A stretch of 64,000 nucleotides of DNA. Origin: Trichomonas vaginalis G3 (Eukaryota; Parabasalia; Trichomonadida; Trichomonadidae). The position numbers and the translations under genes were made by a program. The notes under the pieces were generated by a model, which saw nothing but the letters and a program-made list of their open reading frames with translations, was not told where the DNA came from and made no database searches. Positions 43,344 through 54,494 of the stretch are shown here, in pieces. Where the stretch lies: contig NC_067205.1 in the NCBI RefSeq assembly GCF_026262505.1, positions 1,240,001 to 1,304,000 of the forward strand, read 5' to 3'. The first letter of the stretch is position 1. Every line of letters starts with the position of its first letter.

Positions 43344-44318
43344 ATGAATCCTTACAAAGGGTATGTCGATCGAATTTACCTAATTGGTATTTCCAATCAG
43401 ATTGAAGAAGGTAAAATGACATGGGAAGAAGCTTGCACCCATGTTCCCATCGCCCCAACCCTTCAATCAAATGATTTCAAATATTTAGATGTTTCAAAAT
43501 TTTTTTTACAAAATCAATTTAGCTTACAGAATATCCCATTGCCTAAAGGCAAGAAAGGTCGTAGGGTCAATCCCTACGACCAAATCAAAGCTCTTGCTGT
43601 GATACATGACCACTGGGCCTTTCCCTGTGGTCAAACAAAACAATGGAAACGTTTGAAATTACAACAAATTGATGTATCTTATAGAGAAGTACGCAGATAC
43701 TTCAAAGAAAATCATTTCACCAAGACGCGATTAGAGCATGCCGGGCCAGAAACAGCAGTAAGATATTGGGCGCTTTCACCCAATCTTATCTGGCACGCAG
43801 ATGTTCATTATTTTAGGGGTGTTCGTGGCCAGTATATTTATGGCATAATCGACGATTTTAGCCGCAAAGTCCTAGCGTGTATACAAATACCAGATATGCT
43901 GGCAGCGACGACAGCGAACGTTGCGGCTTCCGCCTTCATTGAATTTGGCGCCCCTTATTGTTTCTGGACCGACAACGGTTCAGAAAATAGGGGCGCCTTT
44001 CAAGATCTACTTGATCTTTGGGGCGTCCAATGGCGGCATACAGACTCTCATTCTCCCTACCAAAATGGGAAGATTGAGAGATTCTGGCCGACATTGGAGC
44101 GCTGCCAAAGCATTCAGGCTATTCCTGCCTTTATTTGGGAGTACAATAATAACACACCGCATGAAGATCTCCCAATTAATCCATTAACTGGAACAAATTA
44201 CACGCCAAATCAAATGTATCAGCTGAAACCGAAATACACAAATGCAGATACAGAAAGGTTGTGGCAAATATGGGATACAGATACAGGCATGACCGCTGTT
44301 GACACATTCACAGCGTAA
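43344..44318 (+). CDS. DD35E integrase/transposase (rve fold)
   Basis: 324 aa. The N-terminal region (residues 1-140) is basic and helix-rich, with a possible helix-turn-helix around QIDVSYREVRRYFKENHF. The core has D153 (WHADVHYF), D210 (FWTDNGSEN) and E245 (NGKIERFW), giving a D-35-E spacing. The C-terminal part (WEYNNNTPHEDLPINPLTGTNY) is typical of IS481/IS3-type integrases. The ATG at 43344 is chosen over the earlier TTG; TCATTA 9 bases before it fits the trichomonad initiator. It should cut and join the terminal repeats of its own element. All catalytic residues are present, so copy A may be active or very recently so. Confidence 0.9.
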   Translation: MNPYKGYVDRIYLIGISNQIEEGKMTWEEACTHVPIAPTLQSNDFKYLDVSKFFLQNQFSLQNIPLPKGKKGRRVNPYDQIKALAVIHDHWAFPCGQTKQWKRLKLQQIDVSYREVRRYFKENHFTKTRLEHAGPETAVRYWALSPNLIWHADVHYFRGVRGQYIYGIIDDFSRKVLACIQIPDMLAATTANVAASAFIEFGAPYCFWTDNGSENRGAFQDLLDLWGVQWRHTDSHSPYQNGKIERFWPTLERCQSIQAIPAFIWEYNNNTPHEDLPINPLTGTNYTPNQMYQLKPKYTNADTERLWQIWDTDTGMTAVDTFTA

Positions 44319-45521
44319 TAATAAACATAATTTTTTAATTTCATTTTTAACAAGTTTTTTTAAATGTATGTAATGAATAATTCATTAGAATATGATAATG
44401 CACATTGTAACAGAATAGAACAATCACCAAATTTTTTTTGAAATTATAAAATAAAAGTAAAAAGTATAAAGTAATCTAACCAAAAAAGATATTTAAAAGA
44501 ATTTTGGAAAAAACAGAATAAGGATAATGATATTATTTTAGATACACAATCGATGTACTGAAGAATAATCCGGTAAAATGATGATATAAAATTAGATTAT
44601 TTTACAAGTAGCTAAAAGAATAAAACTATAATATAAAATAAATGAAGTTTAATGAAACAATAAAGGTTAAATAAATAATAAAGATTTTTATTTTATATGA
44701 GTATTGAGAAGAAGTAACAGCTGACACTTGGTAGACAACTTCTTTATGTCTAGAAAATTCTATCTTGCCTTTTATTTTTTTCTCGCTGTGAAACGTATTC
44801 GGTCTTTTTTTTAAAAATTAATTTTTTGTTAGAGATAAGAGCTAAAACTTTGCAGACAACTCCCCCATGTCTAGCAAATTTAACATTCGTCTCCCATTTT
44901 TATATATTTGGTTTAGAATGTTCGAAAATGCGTAATATGGTCATTAATATTAATTGAAAAGAACCTTGAATTAATTCAATCTGATCTCACAAAATATTTT
45001 AAATTACAAACTTTGTAGTTTGAATAGATAATTAGTAATAAACTCAAATAACTAGTTTATTTTTGAATAAAAATATAATTATAAATACAATGAAACATAT
45101 TCGAAATTGAAAAGAATGACTTTTTCTGTTCTTTCAATCGTTCAATTTGAATTTTGCAATATTGGATTTCTCATTAAATAGCTATTAAAAACAACAAGCA
45201 ATTTAACTTACATTCAAATTTATTTGTGTTATATTCAATCTTCTCAAAACTTATAATTTTCGGCTATAGCATGATTATATGCTATATAATATAATAAACC
45301 TATAATAGTATCATTGTTTCAATTATTTGAAGAGAAAACCGAAAAAATCTATTTTCGGTCTATAACAAATTTGAGGAGGGGTTTGGAACTGAGCAATAAA
45401 TAAAACAGATTTTATTATATATTGAAAATATACAAAACTAATCTAAAATTATTTTGAATTGACCATTATATTTAAAAATTTTCTACATAATTATTTTTAG
45501 TCTATGATAAATATATTAAAT

Positions 45522-46573
45522 AAGGGTTTCGTTTTGCTAAAATTGTCACTTTTATAGCATATTTGTTTTTGGATGTTTTGCGAAACCAAAAAAAAACTAT
45601 GATATACAATGTGTGTGTAAAGAAAATACTTTATTTACTAGTTAAAAAATCATTTGGTATTGATCAAGTTATTTTTTCTGGATAAGATATTATATGGATA
45701 ATTGGATAGAAAATACAATTATATAATCTTGTACCTGGTTTAATTAAGCTAATTGTCATCAGAAACTTGTAATTTTTATGAATTTCAGATTTTCTTTTCA
45801 TTACTGCTTTTCTTAATAGGTCAAGTTCTTATTTACGTTATAAAGTATGATATTTACAAATATCAAGTTATCATGTTTTTTGAGAAATTATGAGAAACAA
45901 ACAAAAATGAAAAAGATAGGAATAGCAATGAATAGTGATGTGGGTATAGAAAATGTAAGAGATATGAATGCAAAGCAATCAGTATTTAGGATATTGACCA
46001 TAGATTTCGAAAAAAAAATGCTGCATATTGAGCGAAAACTATGATTATATTATAAGGCTGTCATTTAAAGCATAATGAAACTATTCCCTTTTCATTTTAA
46101 TCGAATAAGATAGTAAAGATTTTGAATTAGCTAGAAACTGATGAGATGTTTTCACAAATCAGATTTTTAATCTCTATAATGCATAATTCACTCAATATCT
46201 CAATTTTGATATTGCGAGATATTTTTGCTATCGGTTTCGCAATTTTGACACAATAGCAAGAGGGTTCTATAAGCATTATTATCAACGTAGAATCTGAATA
46301 TCATATCAGAAAATGTCGCAAATCTAACATTTACCCGACCAAATAGCAAAAATAATTGAATACTTTTCGCAAAAACTTTAAAAATCGATAAAAATATGAA
46401 ATATAGATATTAAAGAGACTTTTTATATAATATTCATAAAGATTTTCCAAAAATATGATACCGCAAAATTAAAAAAGTGACGTCTTGAGTGGAGTCAAAG
46501 GTCGAAATTGCTAGCTAAATGTTTTTTTAGCGAAATTGCGTATTGTACGTTTTTTTCGCAAAACGAAACCCTG
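45522..46573. mobile_element. Mutator-like non-autonomous element, copy 2
   Basis: 1052 bp; ends AAGGGTTTCGTTTTGC and GCAAAACGAAACCCT with the last base changed to G. Flanked by ATATTAAAT (45513-45521) and ATATTAAAC (46574-46582), a 9-bp duplication with one mismatch. It is the reverse orientation of 16577-18582 without P2 and shows the P2 empty site near 46,270. The 65-codon frame at 45847-46044, also present in copy 1, is not supported as a gene. Confidence 0.87.
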
Positions 46574-46752
46574 ATATTAAACAAATTTCCCAGTTATTGG
46601 ATAAATTGAATACTTTCATTATTTTTTGATCTTATTAATAGTTATTCAAAGAAACACTTTTATGATTCTTAAAATTTTTTTTTGAGAACTTGTTAATTTA
46701 ATTCTGAACAAATTCTAATGATTTTGAATGGTAGGCATAAAATTCAGAAAAG

Positions 46753-47214
46753 ATGGATAATGATACCGTGAATGATATTGTCAAGAGCCGTAGATTGAGG
46801 AAAACCAAGTTAACCTCAGAGCAAAATCGGAGGGATCATGAAATGATCTTAGAGCGGATAAAGAAGAACGGAGTTAAGATGGATTTTGTTTCCGCATATA
46901 TTGACAAAATTTTTGGAATGCATGTAACAATATCTCCGTTACTCGAGTTTGCACTTCACATATCTCATCAATTCGGGTTAAAGGTCGATAGATTGGCCAA
47001 AAGAAATCGCAATGCCCTTCTATGCTGGTTTTCGGAGAATTGGGAAACCGTATTCCCTCATCTACATCAGATCAAACCAGATAAACCATTTATATATGAA
47101 GGCACATCCTCTCATGTTTCATCACCAGAAAAAAAATCAGAAAATAATGAGAAACATGTAACCAAAACTGATATCGATCCATCAAATTTATCCCATTTAT
47201 TGAACTGGCATTGA
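46753..47214 (+). CDS. conserved small protein, family unknown (153 aa)
   Basis: 153 aa. Basic N-terminus (KSRRLRKTKLTSEQNRRDHEMILERIKKNG), a helical middle (FVSAYIDKIFGMHVTISPLLEFALHISHQFGLKVDRLAKRNRNALLCWFSENWETVFP), a polar Ser/Lys linker and the end SNLSHLLNWH. The middle and both ends are shared with the truncated gene at 19719-20028, which shows selection for this family in the genome. The basic start could bind nucleic acid; no known domain is recognised. The start is the first ATG, 12 bases after TCAGAAAAG. Confidence 0.65.
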   Translation: MDNDTVNDIVKSRRLRKTKLTSEQNRRDHEMILERIKKNGVKMDFVSAYIDKIFGMHVTISPLLEFALHISHQFGLKVDRLAKRNRNALLCWFSENWETVFPHLHQIKPDKPFIYEGTSSHVSSPEKKSENNEKHVTKTDIDPSNLSHLLNWH

Positions 47215-49204
47215 TGCAACCAATATTCTTTTGATAAATGCCATCGAATTATTCCTTATATCGTTGGAACATGTAGAATATTGCTTCCGCTTAACAATCG
47301 AAGAAACCATATTCTTGTATGTATGTAAATCATCTTTTATCGTAATAACTCTGACAAAAAAATTGTTTTGGGAAAAATATATCGAAATTTAACTTATGAA
47401 TATCTAGAATAATTATATGGTATCTGTATCGATTAGCTAATTTAAATTTTTGGTCACAAATATGATTTTTTGATATAATATGATATTTTGAGAAAAAAAT
47501 CAGGAAAAAAAAATATTAAAAAGGAAAATTATAATCAAATTATTGTCCATTGAATACACACATTGATTTGATTGTTCCTTGTGCCTGTTTTTGAGATATT
47601 TTTCAAAAAAATATATTAATCACGTAACAGATGAAGTTTGTATGGACTTTAAAAGATGCAGCTGTTGGAGCAAATTGTTTCTGAATTTACATATTTTTGA
47701 TTTCGAAAAAATAATTTCTTGAATTTCTTAATGGAATAAAATCCTGTAATAAATAATATGTTGATTAGTTTAAAAATATATTGAGTTATTTCGGTCAAAA
47801 GGTAATTGTGTTACGAAATTCATATTTGATTTTCTGTTTTGCTTGTAATAATCACCATGAGACTTATGTTCCTGTGAAGAATATTGATATGCTATTATTA
47901 TCCGGTTATCAAATCATCAAATCATTAGAAAAACATCCTAACTGATATTTTTCTTTATTGAAAATGTCAAAAATTGTAGATTTTTATGTTATTATTATGA
48001 CATATAAGTTCATATTATTTAAAATTCCTTTCAGAACGGTATTTAATATTCAGAAAAATACTTACAGAAAATTATTTTCAGAAAAATGTTATCAGATTTC
48101 TAACTTACTAGATATTGGAGATTTATATCAAATCGCTAATGATTTGACCAAATAATGATTTCAATTTTATTAAATATTGAAAAATTGAAGGATCACCCTT
48201 TACTGATCTCGGTAAAGCTATATATTCTTAACAATAAATATAAAATAGTGACTCATTGTATCATATTTATGTACAGTATCTACCAAAAAATTTCAATATT
48301 TGATAACTCTTTTCAAAAATATAGTTAGCAATGAACCGTCCATACATTAATGTTAATACTATTATCTAGATCCATGCAAATTATTTTTGCTTTTATATTT
48401 GAATCAAACGGTTTTTTTAATATTTCAAGGCTCTGAAATAATATATTATTTCATCCTTTATGTATTTCTATAATTATGCAATTTTTTTATTTGCAATTTT
48501 TTCAATTACGAAGAGAGAAATTTTTATTTTGTAATATTTTTGATTCTTTCTAACTAAATTAAAACCACATTTCAACAAATATTTTTATGCGATCTCTCAA
48601 TTTAGGTGAAATGACTATCTTATTCTTTTGTTTATTTTTAGCGGCGTATTTTCGTTTTGACTTTATCCTTTCGTTAATTCTACATGAATTAGTCCCTCTC
48701 ACCTTATTAAAATCAATATTTAAGGGTATTTGATATTTCGAACCAAGTATCGAATATTCTTTTTAATTACTCATTATTCATAATTAACCATCCAAATGTG
48801 TTACTCTTCGATCAGTAAAACGAAAGCAAATGTGAAAAAATTTCCTCTTATTTCTATTGACTGTCTTTCACCTATTTCTTGCTCGTTTCTTTCCATCATG
48901 GTTTGCGTTAGCATAATCCTACCTTTAACATATATAACTTTCCGAAATATTTTTTGAAAATTGTAATACTATCTTATTTCACGATTGTTCTACAATCGAC
49001 ATTACACCACTCCATCATTCAAATAATATCCGCTTGGAATAATGATCTATCTGCATGAATTGCATTACAATTTATCGCCAGATTTAATAATCCATCATTC
49101 AACTCTTAAAATATTACTCTATACAAAAGGTTCTGATGATTACAACATTTAATTATCTAATTCATGCCGATAGCAAATCAGCGGAATAAAAATAAATTAT
49201 TGGG
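47215..49204. other. intergenic, about 2 kb, no gene
   Basis: AT-rich with no supported gene or repeat. The frame at 47958-48155 has no coding character. Confidence 0.55.
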
Positions 49205-50503
49205 ATGACTGAAGAAAAAAATGCTTTTGATCAATGGCTAAGCCAATGGCCACGCTTCTCACCATATGTACACGTTAATATTAGAACAGATGACGGTGAT
49301 AGAGCTGAGAAACGTGAAGTTTTATTTCAATTACTTGGAAATTTAACACATTTTTATCATTACATATTAATTCCATCACATCCACAAATGCCAGTGATAC
49401 CATCCATGTCTCAACAGAAGCCTGGTATCACTTCTTTCCTTGCTCGTCAACATTTTTACATTCAATGGAAAGTATTTCGACTTCAGTCAAAGCATTTAAC
49501 ACGATCCATACAATTTCTCGATGAATTATTAACGAAATTACAGGATTTTTTGAAAGAAACTTCAAAATTAGATGTAGATGTTGAAAACGAAGGATTATAT
49601 AACCAATCATTAAGCGAAAGTCCAAAATGCACAAAGTTAATTAAATTAGATACCACACTTGTTACTAAAATTACTCATCAGGAATCCCAAATCAATATGA
49701 GTCCAAATGATTCAGTTGTTATACATCAAATCATATTTGGTATGTCACAAAGTTTTGATAGGAATGCAATGTTCATTAAATCACATCCGTTACAAGAATA
49801 TTTTGAATATTTGATTTTTAGTCCTAAATTTGAATACGCTCCTGACATAATCAACCTCACACACCCAGATAACATGACAAAGGAATCACAGTTCACCCTA
49901 AATGTTATTGCAACAATGCATAAATTAGTAAGAGGTTTCCAAATTACAGAATCTGTTGATACAGCCATATTTTCAATTATTTTCTTCAAAGCAATATTCA
50001 ATAAATGCGTCGTAGAGAACCCAAGTTTCTTTAATAAGTCATTCGAACCTACATTTAGAAATTCTGCTCAATTAGCAACATTTGAGACCATTGGAGCTCC
50101 ACAAGAATTATTCCCTCAAGGAACAGATATAAGAAACTTCATTACAACTAATCCAATTCTTAACAAAGCTGGATTAATTTTGACATCTTTGCCATTCTTT
50201 TGTTCTCCACTTGATATGCTTGGATCAATACATGAGGCATTATCTCTTGTTAGAGATTACGCATCCAGTTACTCAGGAAACAAAAAAGATGATGTTCATT
50301 CGTTTGATTCCATTTTTGGAATTTTCATGGCCACTTTGGTCGGTTGCGATTTGGTCAACGTTGAAGAGACATTTTGGTTTATCAACACATTCTCTCCAAT
50401 GGACGGATTATCCGGCCAACTCGAGTACGCAAAGGCAACTTCAGCTGCAGTTCTAATGCAGGCTGCACACGTCGTAAGGGCATATAATAATGAAGAAAAT
50501 TGA
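49205..50503 (+). CDS. VPS9-domain-like protein (Rab5 GEF type)
   Basis: 432 aa. The C-terminal third (about residues 330-425) matches the VPS9 pattern: a helix after SPLDMLGSIHEALSLV, the aspartate-led helix SFDSIFGIFMATLVGCDL followed by VEETFWFINTF, and the GQLEYAKATSAAVLMQAA helix in the place of the conserved Y/T helix. VPS9 proteins load GTP on Rab5-type GTPases for endosome traffic. The first 320 residues are mostly helical and not recognised. No FYVE, RIN or ankyrin part is seen. The catalytic D and Y positions are only approximate, so activity is inferred. Confidence 0.68.
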   Translation: MTEEKNAFDQWLSQWPRFSPYVHVNIRTDDGDRAEKREVLFQLLGNLTHFYHYILIPSHPQMPVIPSMSQQKPGITSFLARQHFYIQWKVFRLQSKHLTRSIQFLDELLTKLQDFLKETSKLDVDVENEGLYNQSLSESPKCTKLIKLDTTLVTKITHQESQINMSPNDSVVIHQIIFGMSQSFDRNAMFIKSHPLQEYFEYLIFSPKFEYAPDIINLTHPDNMTKESQFTLNVIATMHKLVRGFQITESVDTAIFSIIFFKAIFNKCVVENPSFFNKSFEPTFRNSAQLATFETIGAPQELFPQGTDIRNFITTNPILNKAGLILTSLPFFCSPLDMLGSIHEALSLVRDYASSYSGNKKDDVHSFDSIFGIFMATLVGCDLVNVEETFWFINTFSPMDGLSGQLEYAKATSAAVLMQAAHVVRAYNNEEN

Positions 50504-50916
50504 CTTTATATATTTGTTATTTTTTTTGATTTAATAAAATATTTGTGTTTTCTTTCTTTACACTTTCTATCTGTCATAACTGAAAACTATTTTTTTTGTG
50601 TAAGGAAATACTTATAAACGAGTTTGTAAAAATAAATTCAAATCTTCCACAATCGAATCATGTTCTTTCAACGAGTAACAATTACAAAACTCTCAAATGT
50701 ATAACATATTTCCAAAGTATTTTCAAACTTATTCATCTTCCTGGAATTCTTCGTAATGAATCAGAAATCATCTTGATTATCTCCATTACAGAAGATTAAG
50801 GGAATAGCTTTTATTAGATATTCTGGTCAATTAATAGCGTGGTACAAAGCAAAAGCCATTTCTCAATTTGATAAATTTCATTCATCGAGAAAGAAGATCA
50901 AGTTTGTAAAAAAAAA
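50504..50916. other. intergenic, no gene
   Basis: AT-rich spacer before the C2-like gene; nothing recognised. Confidence 0.45.
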
Positions 50917-52314
50917 ATGAAAGTTGCTTTTGTTCAGGTTGAAAAAATATTTAATTTAAAGGAACCATCAAATGAAGATGGACAATTCCAAGTATATGCC
51001 AACTTATTACCTCGTGAAGATGGCTCATCTGCGAGATTTAAAGGAAGTCATGAATTAACAAGCAATATTACATGGAATTTTTTATACGAGAATCAAAACA
51101 ATTCAGCGATTAGCATAATACTTCAAAAAGTTTATCGATCTGAAGAAGTTGGACGTGTGACACTCCCATTAGTTTGGTTTCCTAAAAATGCCGTTGTAAC
51201 AGATACTTATCCAATGATATCCCCACGAACAGGACTGCACATTGCCGACGCCATTGTTCGTGTTCACATTTCAGAAAATGGAGAATGCCCGTTTACAGCT
51301 CCTGTTGGGAAACTGCTTGTTCGGTTGGCAAGAACAACACAAAACCCACAAAATAAACAAAATCCAACTCAAAATCAACAAAATTCTCCTCATCATAAAA
51401 CAGAAAAACATAAATCTCCAACAGAAAAGGAGCAACCAGCACAAAATCCAAATCCAAATCATCCTCGACAAACCAATTCTCAGGCTGCGCCAAATCCACA
51501 AAATATTGACCCAAGAATTGCAGGTTTTCCACAGAATTACCTATATTACCCTAACTACCCACCACAGACGATTGATCCCAATGCAATAAAACAACCGGCA
51601 AGCCAGCCAATTATGCAATTACACCCGTACGCACTTCCGATGGTTCCTCCTGGAATGATTCCAATTCCAGCACCATATCCATACCCACAACCAGGAATAC
51701 CAGGTTCTATGCCACAAAACGTTGCTTTTATACCATATCCTTATCCACCACCACCAAATGGCCAAGCTCCGCCACCAGGATACTTTATTCCTGTTCCTCC
51801 TCCGGGATATCCTTATATGGCTCCACCAATTATACCACAAACTGCGCAACCACCACAATCTCAAACTTCTGCTCAGAAACAGAAGCATGTCGTTAAGAAA
51901 CATAGACCACCAAAACCACATGCACCAAATGAGCAAGGAAAACAACAAAATCCAGAAAATAAAAATGAATCCGAAATTAAGAAAGAAGAACCAAAGAAAG
52001 AACCAGCTAAACCAACTGAAGACAATAAATCTGAACCAGAAAAGCAAATTGAAGAACAAAAACAAGAAAAAGAAAAACAAATCGAAGAAAATACTTCAAA
52101 ACAAGAGAAACAAACTGATGAACCAGAAAAACAAGTAGAAGAAAATACTTCGAAGCAAGAAAAACAAACAGAAGAACCAAAGCAAGAAAAAGAAAAACAA
52201 ATTGAAGAAAATACTTCAAAACAAGAGAAACAAAGTGATGAACCAAAACAAGAACCAGAAAAACAAGTAGAAGAAGAGAAGGCGGAAGAAAAAACAGTCA
52301 AATCTGAACAATAA
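50917..52314 (+). CDS. C2-like / proline-rich / EK-repeat protein
   Basis: 465 aa in three parts. Residues 1-140 are a beta-rich domain (MKVAFVQVEKIFNL ... RVHISENGECPFTAPVGKLLVRL) that may be a diverged C2 or similar domain. Residues 140-310 are low complexity, first Asn/Gln/Pro then Pro/Tyr/Gly-rich (PYPYPPPPNGQAPPPGY), typical of flexible linkers. Residues 315-465 are highly charged, with near-repeats of about 20 residues (KQIEENTSKQEKQTDEP). Such layouts are common among trichomonad cytoskeleton- or membrane-associated proteins; the function is unknown. The tail repeats lie at about 52060-52300. Confidence 0.6.
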   Translation: MKVAFVQVEKIFNLKEPSNEDGQFQVYANLLPREDGSSARFKGSHELTSNITWNFLYENQNNSAISIILQKVYRSEEVGRVTLPLVWFPKNAVVTDTYPMISPRTGLHIADAIVRVHISENGECPFTAPVGKLLVRLARTTQNPQNKQNPTQNQQNSPHHKTEKHKSPTEKEQPAQNPNPNHPRQTNSQAAPNPQNIDPRIAGFPQNYLYYPNYPPQTIDPNAIKQPASQPIMQLHPYALPMVPPGMIPIPAPYPYPQPGIPGSMPQNVAFIPYPYPPPPNGQAPPPGYFIPVPPPGYPYMAPPIIPQTAQPPQSQTSAQKQKHVVKKHRPPKPHAPNEQGKQQNPENKNESEIKKEEPKKEPAKPTEDNKSEPEKQIEEQKQEKEKQIEENTSKQEKQTDEPEKQVEENTSKQEKQTEEPKQEKEKQIEENTSKQEKQSDEPKQEPEKQVEEEKAEEKTVKSEQ

Positions 52315-52585
52315 TTTTATATTGTGTTTTTTATTATAGTTTTACTTTAACATGTTAAAATCTATATTTTAAATAGTCAAATTTATAGAGTTATTTGAAA
52401 AATTATTTATCAATCGATTTTGATCTCATTTTGAAATCAAAAATATACATTGTACAACAAAGGATTATATTTGTCAAGGTTACAAAAGCATATTACATAT
52501 GAATATGAAAAAATAAATGATATTTTAAGATATTTATACATAATTTTAATAGAAAAACAAAAAACAATAAACAATTATTAAGTGA

Positions 52586-53824
52586 TTATGTTTCATTAAC
52601 AGTTGGAATCTGATCCTTTACCGCAGCAGCCTTGACTTTATTAATTCTATCATTAATAATTTTCAATCTCTGGTCAACATCTTTAATTACTTTCTGGACC
52701 TTATTATTTGCAGTCTTTGCGGCCTTCTTAACATCTTCCTCTGTGACTTCAGGCTGCTCAGCTATGCTAACCGATGAAATAATTTCAACATGTTCCGAAA
52801 TTCCTTCAGCTCTCTTCAGAGACTTCTCAGCTTCAAGAGCAACAGTATGGAGCTTCTTTCCGGATTGGTCTATCTGGTCAACAATGCTTTCCGACTGTTT
52901 GAGGATCGTTTCAGCCAATTGTTGACTTTCTAAAGAAATTCCTTGTATTGAAGTGTTGATTGATGCGGAAAACTTTAACATCTCATCACGAGTTAGAGTT
53001 TGAACAGGTTCTTCAACAGGCTTGGCTTCTGCATCTTTTGGTTTCTGGGTTTCAATGTTTTCATTTGTAAGATTATTAACTTTTTCACGGACATCTGCGA
53101 GAATCGCTTCAATTTCTTCATTCTTCTTCTTAATATCTGCAACAGGTTGGGACTGTGCTGGTGTGTAATTATTCATATTGTACTTAATTAAATCTTCGAT
53201 CATATTTACACGGTCAACATGCCTCCTTACGCGTGCTGTTAGTTCTGGATCAGTACGCTTTTCGATGAAAATTCTTTCTTTTGATGTCTTTTCTTGTACT
53301 TCGACCATCATTGCAGTTAATTTTAGAGGATCTTCTTCTTCCTCTTTAGTTTCTTGTGGAATTTCACCTTTGAGTTGAGCAATCTGGTTCATTATATCAC
53401 GCTCAAGTTTATTCAGGAATTCTTCATTAGTTTTGTTTAATTCCATTTCAAATGTTGTACAGGATTTAGCAAATTGTTGAGAATGTATATTTTTATTAGT
53501 CTTGTTGTTAAATTTAGAATATTTGGAACTAATTGCGTTGATATTCTTCTCCAATTCGTTTAATTCGGAAATCCAATCTCTTGATGTTTCCGATGTAACT
53601 TTAGTATCGAGAATATTGCAGTTACTTTCAAGTTGGTTGATTGTTTGAGCTATATTTTCTGGAATTATAGTGTCTAATTGGGCATAATCAGATGATAATC
53701 TTTGAATTGATTGTTGAACTTTCATCATTTCACCACGAAGTTGTGCAATTACGAAAATATCACTAGAATTTGATGGTTTTGGTGGTGCATTTGGTGAAAG
53801 AGGAGGCAATTTTTCACCAATCAT
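52586..53824 (-). CDS. coiled-coil protein, unknown
   Basis: 412 aa. A proline-rich start (PPLSPNAPPKPSN) is followed by long helical heptad-like stretches (about residues 25-60, 85-150, 170-270 and 280-400) rich in Glu, Lys, Gln and Ile. No cysteine-rich or enzymatic motif. It would be a structural or scaffold protein. Convergent with the C2-like gene (272 bases between stops). No family recognised. Confidence 0.65.
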   Translation of the reverse strand: MIGEKLPPLSPNAPPKPSNSSDIFVIAQLRGEMMKVQQSIQRLSSDYAQLDTIIPENIAQTINQLESNCNILDTKVTSETSRDWISELNELEKNINAISSKYSKFNNKTNKNIHSQQFAKSCTTFEMELNKTNEEFLNKLERDIMNQIAQLKGEIPQETKEEEEDPLKLTAMMVEVQEKTSKERIFIEKRTDPELTARVRRHVDRVNMIEDLIKYNMNNYTPAQSQPVADIKKKNEEIEAILADVREKVNNLTNENIETQKPKDAEAKPVEEPVQTLTRDEMLKFSASINTSIQGISLESQQLAETILKQSESIVDQIDQSGKKLHTVALEAEKSLKRAEGISEHVEIISSVSIAEQPEVTEEDVKKAAKTANNKVQKVIKDVDQRLKIINDRINKVKAAAVKDQIPTVNET

Positions 53825-54494
53825 TTTAAAAAACGAATTATTTACACCCCCTCGAATAATTTTTTTTCTCCCCTATATTATCAGGAACCGTAGCAAATTT
53901 TGACAATGAATAAACAGCAATCTTGTTAATTCGAACTTATTAGTGCAAAACCAATATTGTACCGATGCATGGAAGATGGTTAGTTACAAATAAAACAATT
54001 ATTACATTACTCGCACGGATTACGGGCAAAATCTCTCCAATTAATATGAATAAACATAAAAATTCTTCTAAGTATACATAGATAATTAATTTTTTTTGCG
54101 TTATCAGAACTAAAGACATGCGAATGATTTTGGATCAAGATTCCTCAAACGATATATCTATGCTTTCTATACAGATTATTGATTAGATACATAAATACGG
54201 CAGTTTTGTAGAGCGTAATCCAATGACAGACAACATTTTTCGTAAATAAAGACCGTAGGTTATCAAAACTTCTCGATAACTAACAATATTATTTAGAATT
54301 GTTAGCACTCTTTAATCTACATGCAAAATGAAATCTGTGATAACATATTTTTGTCAATTTTCCTATTTTGAGAGGTGAAAAATTTTGAGAAAAAAAAGTT
54401 GAATTTTGAAACATCATGGTAAATATATTTAATCAATACACAAGTAATATACAAACATACGGTAATTACATGGTAAATATATATAAATACATGG
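53825..54494. other. intergenic, no gene
   Basis: AT-rich; nothing recognised. Confidence 0.5.

Larger units (their letters stand above)
42328..45366 (+). mobile_element. integrase-type DNA transposon, copy A (complete)
   Basis: 3039 bp with long terminal inverted repeats (about 0.6-0.85 kb) that start GTTATAGACCGAAAATAG and end with its exact reverse complement. It is flanked by a 17-bp direct repeat, AAATTTGAGGAGGGGTT (42311-42327 and 45367-45383). The left repeat contains three tandem units of about 121 bp where the right has one. It carries one gene, a DD35E integrase. Ends and size look complete. The family is closest in character to IS481/IS3-like or Ginger-like eukaryotic elements; the long duplication is not typical of those. 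Confidence 0.9.

Noticed and set aside
51619-52301. long minus-strand frames rich in Trp, Phe, Cys and Ser
   Set aside because: They are antisense shadows of the proline-rich and Glu/Lys-rich parts of the C2-like gene.
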